Origin: Kitasatospora herbaricolor
GTDB taxonomy: Bacteria > Actinomycetota > Actinomycetes > Streptomycetales > Streptomycetaceae
Assembly: GCF_030813695.1 (NCBI RefSeq)
Contig: NZ_JAUSVA010000002.1
Location: 5,952,001-6,016,000, forward strand
Direction of reading: 5' to 3'
DNA length: 64,000 bases
Shown one piece after another: positions 55,343-62,004 of the stretch (position 1 is its first letter; every line of letters begins with the position of its first letter). The notes beneath the pieces were generated by a model. That model had not been told where the DNA came from. It made no database searches and saw nothing but the letters and a program-made list of their open reading frames with translations. Made by a program: the position numbers and the translations under genes.

Positions 55343-55977
55343 TGGTTTCCGGATTCGCCGCCGGAAGCGGGCTGGTGGATGGCCACGAGGCCGGCCTCGG
55401 CGAGGTCGGCGACCAGGATGCGGGCCACTCCCAGGGGCAGGGAGAGCAGCGCCGACACCTCGGCGACGGACTTGACCTCCGTGCACAGGGAGCAGATCCG
55501 CTGGTGCTCGGGGAGCAGGGTGGCCAGGCGCTGCGGGTCGACACTCGCGGAGACCAGTGCCTCCAGGGCGAGTTCGTACCGGGGCCGGGTGCGTCCGCCG
55601 GTCATCGCGAACGGACGGATCAGCGGACCGGAGTCCTCTTCGTCCTCGAACTCCTCGACGTGACCGGGGCTTTCGGGCGCGGGGTAGGCGCCGGGCCGGC
55701 GCTCGTACGGCTGCTGGCCGTACTCCTGCCCGTACTGCCGCTGGTCGTACTGGCGTTCTTCCTGCGGGCGGCCGAACTGGTCCTGCTGGTACGGCTGCTG
55801 ACCGTAGCTCTGGCCGAACTGGTCCTGCTGGTAAGGCTGCTGACCGTACTCCTGGCCGGGCTGCTGGTGCCGGCCGTACTGCTGGCCGTGGCCGACGCCA
55901 GGGGCTCCGAAGGCGTCGTGGCCGGTGCCTGGGTACGGAACGCCGTACTGGCCGCTATGGTCGTCGGGCGGGTTCAC
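55291..55977 (-). CDS. cvnC1: Conservon DUF742 protein CvnC (copy 1), with Gln/Tyr-rich extension
   Basis: 228 residues. The C-terminal two thirds (IRPFAMTGGRTRPRYELALEALVSA, VKSVAEVSALLSLPLGVARILVADLAEAGLVAIHQPA, DVTLLERVLSGLRKL) form the winged-helix DUF742 domain common to all CvnC proteins. The first 90 residues are an unusual low-complexity stretch with repeats such as YGQQPYQQDQFG. The GTG at 55977 follows GGAGAGGA closely; a GTG 15 nt earlier is less likely. DUF742 proteins act with CvnB and CvnD. Copy 2 lacks this extension. Confidence 0.9.
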   Translation of the reverse strand: MNPPDDHSGQYGVPYPGTGHDAFGAPGVGHGQQYGRHQQPGQEYGQQPYQQDQFGQSYGQQPYQQDQFGRPQEERQYDQRQYGQEYGQQPYERRPGAYPAPESPGHVEEFEDEEDSGPLIRPFAMTGGRTRPRYELALEALVSASVDPQRLATLLPEHQRICSLCTEVKSVAEVSALLSLPLGVARILVADLAEAGLVAIHQPASGGESGNQPDVTLLERVLSGLRKL

Positions 55978-56137
55978 GGATCCTCTCCTCACAAGGTGCG
56001 GCGGTGCGTTGCGAGCCCCGGACGAGTCCGGGGCCGGTGGTGCGAAGGCCGTACAACGTCCGAACCCGAGCCCGCTGACGCGGGCCCGGGACGGGCGCAG
56101 AGGTGCTTCGAATACCAGGACGGTATCCGACGATCCG

Positions 56138-56551
56138 TCAGTGCAGGAGACTGCCCTGGAGTTCGGCGCGCAGCGCGGGGGTCAGGACGGCGCCGGCGCG
56201 GTCGACGAGGAGTGCCATCTCGTATCCGACGAGGCCGATGTCGGAGTCGGGGGAGGCGAGGACGGCGAGGGAGGACCCGTCGCTGACGGCCATCAGGAAG
56301 AGGAAGCCCCGTTCCATCTCGACGACGGTCTGGTTGACCTCGCCGCCCTCGAAGATGCGGGAGGCGCCGGAGGTAAGGGAGGTGAGGCCGGATGCGACGG
56401 CGGCGAGCTGGTCGGCGCGGTCACGGGGGAAGCCTTCGGACATGGCGAGCAGAAGCCCGTCGGCGGAGACCACCACTGTGTGGGACACCCCGGGGGTGTT
56501 GTCCACGAAATTGGTGATCAGCCAGTTCAGGTTCTGTGCGGCCTGGCTCAT
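56138..56551 (-). CDS. cvnB1: Conservon roadblock/LC7 protein CvnB (copy 1)
   Basis: 137 residues. MSQAAQNLNWLITNFVDNTPGVSHTVVVSADGLLLA is the roadblock/LC7 start; EVNQTVVEMERGFLFLMAVSDGSSLAVLA and IGLVGYEMALLVDRAG complete the fold. In conservons it is likely a partner, and perhaps a GTPase modulator, of CvnD. ATG 56551 is used; TTG 56560, better placed to GGAG, would add LSQ. The 160-nt gap to cvnC1 is longer than elsewhere in the operon. It differs by one residue from CvnB2. Confidence 0.93.
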   Translation of the reverse strand: MSQAAQNLNWLITNFVDNTPGVSHTVVVSADGLLLAMSEGFPRDRADQLAAVASGLTSLTSGASRIFEGGEVNQTVVEMERGFLFLMAVSDGSSLAVLASPDSDIGLVGYEMALLVDRAGAVLTPALRAELQGSLLH

Positions 56552-56573
56552 CTGACTCAACTCAACGCTCCTG
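56138..56573. repeat. 436-bp direct repeat, copy 1 (cvnB1)
   Basis: This block matches 61569-62004 with about three single-base differences (at 56197, 56214 and 56375, by eye), one of which changes Ala to Thr. The identity ends right after the cvnB start and its ribosome-binding region. Confidence 0.85.
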
Positions 56574-59500
56574 GTGGTTCGAGCCGCCGAAGAGATCGGT
56601 GCTGCGGTTCTGCTGTCCGTTGCCGGACCGGTCGGTCTGGTCGGGGTCGATCCGGAAGCTGCCGGTGTTACCGGAGCCACTCGTCGCGCTGCGGCCCTGC
56701 TCCACGCCGCGGCGCAGGTTCGTCAGCCGGCCACGAACCTCCTCCGGCGTACGGGAGACCTGCGGGCCGTCCTGCGGGGTCGGCTTGGCATTGCCGGCCA
56801 CCAGGTTCTGCTTGGGCACCCGGCGCGGCAGCCCGGAGGGCGTCACCCCGCCGGCGGCCGGCTCGCGCAGCTGTTCGGCGCGCTGCCAGTCACCGTCGTT
56901 GGCGGACTGCCAGGACGGGTTCGGCTGGCCGGTGGGGCCGGTGGGGCCGTACCCGCCGAGCGCCGACACCTCGTGGCCGCGCGGCTCGGGGTCCACCGTG
57001 GCCTCCTTGGCACCGGTGAACCAGTTCGGCTTGTCGCCGGCGTCCTGGTCGCCGATCGCGCGGGCACCGAGGCCCGCGCCGCCGCCGGCCAGCTGCTGGC
57101 CCGGGCGGCGCTGCGGCAGCCCGGAGGCGAGTGTCGGGGCCGGTGCGGCCGGGGCGGCCGGCGGCAGGGCGGCGGGCTCCGGCGCGTACGGGTGGCCGGC
57201 GGCCTCCTCGCGCGCCTGCCGGACGTCGTCCAGGTAGGAGTCGCCGCGGTAGCCGTCGAACTCCTGCTGGCCGTACTGGTCGTCCTGGCCGCCGTACTGC
57301 TGGCCGTAGCCGTCGCCCTGGTAGCCGCCGTCGTAGCCGGCCTCGGCGTACTGCTGGCCGTACTGCTGCTGGCCGTACTGGTCGCCCTGGTAGCCGTCGC
57401 CCTGGTACCCGTCGTAGCCCCCGTCGCCGTAGGCCTGGCCGGTCTGCACCGGGCGGCCGTACGGGTCCTGGTCGTACGCCTGGCCGCCCTGGAAGGGCTC
57501 CTCGGCGTACGGGGCGGCGTACTCCTGCTGCTGGTAGTCCTCGGAGGACGTCCCGTAGGGCGCCTCCTCGATCTCGGCCTCCACCGGCTCGGCGGCGCTC
57601 GGGCCGGCCTCCAGGGCCGCGCGGCGGGCCTGGTCGAGCCGCTGCGAGCGCTGCACGGCCTCCAGGGCCGGGCTGAAGCCGCTGGCGCCGCCCCGGCCGG
57701 TCAGGTGGTCGTCGAAGCCGAGTTCGGCGGCGCTGCGGGTGCTCTGGAGTTCCGCGGACCACGCCTCCTGGCCGGGCTCCTGGTCGGCGAAGATCCGCGA
57801 GACGGTGAACTGCTCCTCGGGCTCCGCCGGTGCGTTCATCTCGGTCAGGTGCTGCGGGAGCATCACCAGCGAGGTGGTGCCCGCGGACTCGCCGGACGGA
57901 CGCAGCTGGACCCGGATGTCGTGGCGCTGCGAGAGGCGGCCGACCACGAACAGGCCCATGCGGCGGGAGATGGTGGCGTCGACGGTGGGCGGCTCGGCCA
58001 GCTTCTCGTTGATCTCGGCGAAGTCCTCGGCGGTGAGGCCGATGCCCTTGTCGTGGATCTCGACCAGCACCCGGCCGTCCGGCAGGCGGGTGGCGTTGAC
58101 CAGCACCCGGGTCTGCGGGCTGGAGAACGAGGTGGCGTTCTCCAGCAGCTCGGCGAGCAGGTGGACGAGGTCGGTCACCGCGGCGCCGATGACCTCGGCC
58201 TCCGGGATGCCGGCCAGCTCGACACGCTCGTACTGCTCCACCTCGGAGGAGGCGGCGCGGAGCACGTCGACCAGCGGCACCGGGGTGTTCCAGCGGCGGC
58301 CGGCCTCCTCGCCCGCGAGGACGAGCAGGTTCTCACCGTTGCGGCGCATACGGGTCGCGAGGTGGTCCAGCTTGAAGAGGTTCTCCAGCTGGTCCGGGTC
58401 GGCCTCGTTGTTCTCCAGGTCGGTGATCAGCGCCAGCTGGCGCTGGATGAGGCCCTGGCTGCGGCGCGACAGGTTGGTGAAGATCGCGTTGACGTTCCCT
58501 CGGAGCAGGGCCTGCTCGGCGGCCAGCGAGACCGCCTGCCGGTGCACCTGGTCGAAGGCGCGGGCGACCTCGCCGATCTCGTCCTTGCCGTGCAGCGGGA
58601 TCGGCGACACCGAGGTGTCCACCCGGTCCGGGTCGGTCTTGGAGAGCCTCTCGACCAGGTCCGGCAGGCGGTGGTTGGCGATCTCCAGCGCGGCGCTGTT
58701 CAGGGTGCGCATGCCGAGGATCATCGAGCGGGCGATGAACCCGGTGAGCAGACCGGCCAGGGCCAGTGCGGCGATCACGATGACCGAGTTGAGCAGGGCG
58801 TCGGTCTGGGCGCGCGACTTGAGGTTCGCGGCGTCGGCGACGACCTGGTCGAGCAGCTGGTTCTCGGTGGCCTGCAGGCTGGCCATGTGGGTGCTGGTGG
58901 CCTGCTCCCAGCGCTTGGGCTCCAGGCCCGCGGCGACGGCCTCGGCGATGGCCGCGTCGGCGGCGGCCTTGCCCTTGCTCTGGCCCTCGGCGGCGTTCTG
59001 GCTGTAGGCCATGCCGATGGCGAGCAGGCCGGGGACGGTCGGCGCGCTGCCGTTGGGCATCCGCAGCGCGGCCCGCTCGTCGGCGTTGGCCTGGGTGACC
59101 AGCGCGTCGGCGTAGACCCGGGCGTCCTCGGGGGCGCTGCCGGTGTTGAACTCGGCGATCGAGACCTGCTCCAGCTTCGCCGAGACCAGGAGCTGCTGGA
59201 TGAGCTCGGTGTTCTCGTAGCGGGTGGTGGAGCCGGCCTGGATGCCGACCAGCAGGTGCAGCATCAGCGCGCGCTGGGTCGAGGCGGAGGCCTTGGCCAG
59301 CGAGATGGCGTAGATCGCCCGGCCCTTGCTGGTGACGCTGGAGCTGCCGAAGCCGACCGAGTTGTCGTACGCCATCAGCGGCGCGATCAGGGTCGAGTAG
59401 GCGGCCTGCGTCGCGGTGGCGAAGAGCTCGGGCTTGTAGGCGTTGTCGCGCAGGTGGGGCAGCGAGACGAGGAGGCCCTGGAACGCCGCGTCGCGGTGCG

Positions 59501-60062
59501 CCAGCAGGGCGTCGTCGGAGATCTTGGCGTACGCGTCCTTGTAACCCTTGAGCGCCGCGTCGGTCTTCGCCCGCAGGGCGGGGACCTTGCCCTCGGCGTC
59601 CTGGTTCAGCAGGAGCGGTGCCAGCGACTGGTCGCGCTCGTTCTCCAGAGCGTCGGCCAGCTTGGTGGCGGCCCGGGCGAGCTCGGCGGTCTTCACCGCG
59701 CGGTCGGCCTTGACGTAGTCGTCGAAGGACGAGTTGACGCGCAGGCCGCCGAAGACGAGGCCGATGACGACGGGGATCAGCAGGATCGCGACCAGGCGGG
59801 TGGGCACCCGCCAGTTGCGCGGGGCGAGGAACTCGTACCTCCCGCCGGACTCCTTGGCACTCTCCGGTTCGGGCTCAGGCTTGGCACCCGGCTTGCGCTC
59901 GGAAGCGCCCGGCACGGCCGCGGGCCCGACGGGGCCGGCGTTCGGCCGGTCCTCGGTCGGGGTGAACGCGGAGAACCCGGTGGGCTCGGTCGCTCCACCG
60001 TTCGGCTCGCTCTGGCGGGGCTCGGAGCGCCGCTGCGGGGTGACTGGCTGCTTACGCCTCAC
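56562..60062 (-). CDS. cvnA1: Conservon sensor kinase-like protein CvnA (copy 1)
   Basis: An about 1,166-residue membrane protein. After a Pro/Glu-rich 90-residue tail comes a membrane helix (LVAILLIPVVIGLVFGGL), an extracellular nitrate/nitrite-sensor-like (NIT) domain to about 420, a second helix (VIVIAALALAGLLTGFI), HAMP and a kinase region with DHLATRMRRNGENLLVL and the N box ELLENATSFSSPQT (about residue 637), G boxes DKGIGL and GMGLFVVGRL-like. It is followed by a Tyr/Gln/Gly-rich low-complexity stretch (about 840-940) and the C-terminal VSRTPEEVRGRLTNLRRGVEQG motif. GTG 60062 follows GAGAGG. First gene of cvnA1-B1-C1-D1. Confidence 0.93.
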   Translation of the reverse strand: MRRKQPVTPQRRSEPRQSEPNGGATEPTGFSAFTPTEDRPNAGPVGPAAVPGASERKPGAKPEPEPESAKESGGRYEFLAPRNWRVPTRLVAILLIPVVIGLVFGGLRVNSSFDDYVKADRAVKTAELARAATKLADALENERDQSLAPLLLNQDAEGKVPALRAKTDAALKGYKDAYAKISDDALLAHRDAAFQGLLVSLPHLRDNAYKPELFATATQAAYSTLIAPLMAYDNSVGFGSSSVTSKGRAIYAISLAKASASTQRALMLHLLVGIQAGSTTRYENTELIQQLLVSAKLEQVSIAEFNTGSAPEDARVYADALVTQANADERAALRMPNGSAPTVPGLLAIGMAYSQNAAEGQSKGKAAADAAIAEAVAAGLEPKRWEQATSTHMASLQATENQLLDQVVADAANLKSRAQTDALLNSVIVIAALALAGLLTGFIARSMILGMRTLNSAALEIANHRLPDLVERLSKTDPDRVDTSVSPIPLHGKDEIGEVARAFDQVHRQAVSLAAEQALLRGNVNAIFTNLSRRSQGLIQRQLALITDLENNEADPDQLENLFKLDHLATRMRRNGENLLVLAGEEAGRRWNTPVPLVDVLRAASSEVEQYERVELAGIPEAEVIGAAVTDLVHLLAELLENATSFSSPQTRVLVNATRLPDGRVLVEIHDKGIGLTAEDFAEINEKLAEPPTVDATISRRMGLFVVGRLSQRHDIRVQLRPSGESAGTTSLVMLPQHLTEMNAPAEPEEQFTVSRIFADQEPGQEAWSAELQSTRSAAELGFDDHLTGRGGASGFSPALEAVQRSQRLDQARRAALEAGPSAAEPVEAEIEEAPYGTSSEDYQQQEYAAPYAEEPFQGGQAYDQDPYGRPVQTGQAYGDGGYDGYQGDGYQGDQYGQQQYGQQYAEAGYDGGYQGDGYGQQYGGQDDQYGQQEFDGYRGDSYLDDVRQAREEAAGHPYAPEPAALPPAAPAAPAPTLASGLPQRRPGQQLAGGGAGLGARAIGDQDAGDKPNWFTGAKEATVDPEPRGHEVSALGGYGPTGPTGQPNPSWQSANDGDWQRAEQLREPAAGGVTPSGLPRRVPKQNLVAGNAKPTPQDGPQVSRTPEEVRGRLTNLRRGVEQGRSATSGSGNTGSFRIDPDQTDRSGNGQQNRSTDLFGGSNHQER

Positions 60063-60424
60063 TCGACAACAACCTCTCGGCCGACTGGCGGCCATGGATC
60101 AATTCACCGCTACCCCTGGCAGCGGCCCGGGGGCTGGGCGGAACTGCCGTAACAGTCTTCGGGGTAGCTGGAATTTCAGCACGTGTAGGGATTCGGGACA
60201 AACAGCTGTTGGTGACGGTTCGGCGCCGCTGGAATCGGACATTTGATGACAGCCTCGGACGAAACGGAGCGATGCTGGCGCTGAGTGCCGCTGCCCGGCT
60301 ACTGCAGGTCACTGTCGATCACCAAATGCCTACCGAACTGTTATCCATCGCTCATGTCCGGATGCCGAAATGCCCGCCCGCTGCCTCCGGGGCAGGTGGG
60401 CGGGCATCCGGGACGTCGTCCGGC
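60063..60424 (-). promoter_or_regulatory. Spacer between conservons: cvnA1 promoter region and cvn2 terminator
   Basis: A 362-nt gap. Its left part must hold the cvnA1 promoter (minus strand); AACAGCTGTT at 60201-60210 is a perfect palindrome and a possible operator. Its right part is the cvnD2 terminator. Confidence 0.5.
60371..60406 (-). terminator. Terminator after cvnD2
   Basis: TGCCCGCCC (60371-60379) pairs with GGGCGGGCA (60398-60406); the loop holds an inner CTGCC/GGCAG pair. Confidence 0.75.
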
Positions 60425-61041
60425 TCAGCGGAGCCGGGCGAGGAGGGCGTGTTCGACGAGGGTGATGAGGGCGCTTTTGGCGCTGTCGCGTCGGCGGGCG
60501 TCGAGGGCGATGACGGGGGTGTCGGGGCCGAGTTGGAGTGCTTCGCGGACTTCGTCGGGGGTGTGGGGCTGGTGTCCTTCGAAGCCGTTGAGTGCGACGA
60601 CGAAGGGCAGGCCGCTGTTCTCGAAGTAGTCGAGTGCGGGGAAGCAGTCGGCGAGGCGGCGGGTGTCGACGAGGACGACGGCGCCGATGGCGCCGCGGAC
60701 GAGGTCGTCCCACATGAACCAGAAGCGGTCCTGGCCGGGGGTGCCGAAGAGGTAGAGGATGAGGTCTTCGTCGAGGGTGATTCGGCCGAAGTCCATGGCG
60801 ACGGTGGTGGTCGTCTTGCCCGCGGTGTGGGTGAGGTCGTCGATGCCGGCGCTGGCGCTGGTCATGACGGCTTCGGTGCGCAGGGGGTTGATCTCGGAGA
60901 CGGCGCCGACGAGGGTGGTCTTGCCGACGCCGAAGCCGCCGGCGACGACGATCTTCGCGGAGGTGGTGGCGCGGGTCGCGGCGGCCGCGTTAGAGCTTGC
61001 GAAGTCCACTGAGGACCCTTTCGAGCAGCGTGACGTCGGGC
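60423..61041. repeat. 619-bp direct repeat, copy 2 (cvnD2 and the cvnC2 end)
   Basis: Partner of 54724-55342; offset exactly 5,699 bp. By eye no mismatch was found across the whole block, including third codon positions. Confidence 0.88.
60425..61009 (-). CDS. cvnD2: Conservon GTPase-like protein CvnD (copy 2)
   Basis: 194 residues, identical in sequence to CvnD1 (P-loop GGFGVGKTT, switch FGTPGQDRF). The GTG at 61009 overlaps the cvnC2 end by 20 nt, exactly as in copy 1. Having the same switch protein at the end of two operons means both kinases would feed one CvnD pool unless location keeps them apart (inference). Confidence 0.93.
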   Translation of the reverse strand: MDFASSNAAAATRATTSAKIVVAGGFGVGKTTLVGAVSEINPLRTEAVMTSASAGIDDLTHTAGKTTTTVAMDFGRITLDEDLILYLFGTPGQDRFWFMWDDLVRGAIGAVVLVDTRRLADCFPALDYFENSGLPFVVALNGFEGHQPHTPDEVREALQLGPDTPVIALDARRRDSAKSALITLVEHALLARLR

Positions 61042-61412
61042 GTTCCGCCCGACTCGCCCGCGGCGGCGGGCTGGTGGATGGCGACAAGACCGGCCTCGGC
61101 GAGGTCGGCCACGAGGATACGGGCCACCCCCAGCGGCACGCCGGCAAGTGCGGAGATCTCCGCGACGGACTTGACCTCGCGGCACAGGCCGACGATCCGG
61201 GCGTGCTCGGGGAGCAGCCCTCCGGTGCGCTCGGCGGACGGCGTGGTCGAGATCAGCGCCTCGATCGCCAGCTGGTACCGGGGCCGGGTGCGGCCGCCGG
61301 TCATCGCGTACGGACGGACCAGTGGCTGCTGCTCGTAGCCGTCGGACTGGCCACCGTAGCCGCTGCCGTACCCGGAGCCGTACGAGCCGGCGGGTGTCGG
61401 GGGCGGGGTCAT
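60990..61412 (-). CDS. cvnC2: Conservon DUF742 protein CvnC (copy 2)
   Basis: 140 residues. A short Gly/Ser/Tyr-rich start (SYGSGYGSGYGGQSDGYEQQ) precedes the DUF742 domain (VRPYAMTGGRTRPRYQLAIEALIST, VKSVAEISALAGVPLGVARILVADLAEAGLVAIHQPA). The middle has diverged clearly from CvnC1 while the last 17 codons are part of the identical block. ATG 61412 with AAGGAGG upstream. Confidence 0.93.
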   Translation of the reverse strand: MTPPPTPAGSYGSGYGSGYGGQSDGYEQQPLVRPYAMTGGRTRPRYQLAIEALISTTPSAERTGGLLPEHARIVGLCREVKSVAEISALAGVPLGVARILVADLAEAGLVAIHQPAAAGESGGTPDVTLLERVLSGLRKL

Positions 61413-61568
61413 CTGGGTCCTCCTTGCGCTGCAGCCGTCCGCAGCCGGTTCCAGCTGGGACGATGCTCAGCTGAGGCGGTGCCAGGGGCCCGGGGGCCGC
61501 TGACTGAGGGTGGGGACGCCGGGCCCGGTCGGGCCGGGCCCGGCGTGGAGGTGGATGGTGACTTCTGC

Positions 61569-61982
61569 TCAGTGCAGGAGACTGCCCTGGAGTTCGGCGC
61601 GCAGTGCGGGGGTCAGGACGGTGCCGGCGCGGTCGACGAGGAGTGCCATCTCGTATCCGACGAGGCCGATGTCGGAGTCGGGGGAGGCGAGGACGGCGAG
61701 GGAGGACCCGTCGCTGACGGCCATCAGGAAGAGGAAGCCCCGTTCCATCTCGACGACGGTCTGGTTGACCTCGCCGCCCTCGAAGATGCGGGAGGCGCCG
61801 GAGGTGAGGGAGGTGAGGCCGGATGCGACGGCGGCGAGCTGGTCGGCGCGGTCACGGGGGAAGCCTTCGGACATGGCGAGCAGAAGCCCGTCGGCGGAGA
61901 CCACCACTGTGTGGGACACCCCGGGGGTGTTGTCCACGAAATTGGTGATCAGCCAGTTCAGGTTCTGTGCGGCCTGGCTCAT
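61569..61982 (-). CDS. cvnB2: Conservon roadblock/LC7 protein CvnB (copy 2)
   Basis: 137 residues, one substitution from CvnB1 (Thr in VDRAGTVLT where CvnB1 has Ala). ATG 61982 chosen as in copy 1; TTG 61991 is the alternative. It ends 156 nt before cvnC2. Confidence 0.93.
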   Translation of the reverse strand: MSQAAQNLNWLITNFVDNTPGVSHTVVVSADGLLLAMSEGFPRDRADQLAAVASGLTSLTSGASRIFEGGEVNQTVVEMERGFLFLMAVSDGSSLAVLASPDSDIGLVGYEMALLVDRAGTVLTPALRAELQGSLLH

Positions 61983-62004
61983 CTGACTCAACTCAACGCT
62001 CCTG
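61569..62004. repeat. 436-bp direct repeat, copy 2 (cvnB2)
   Basis: Partner of 56138-56573; offset 5,431 bp, about three mismatches by eye. Confidence 0.85.

Noticed and set aside
54724..61041. Assembly artefact as the explanation for the cvn repeats
   Set aside because: The flanking sequences, cvnC middles and cvnA genes differ between copies, so a simple collapsed or duplicated contig does not explain it; still worth checking with long reads.
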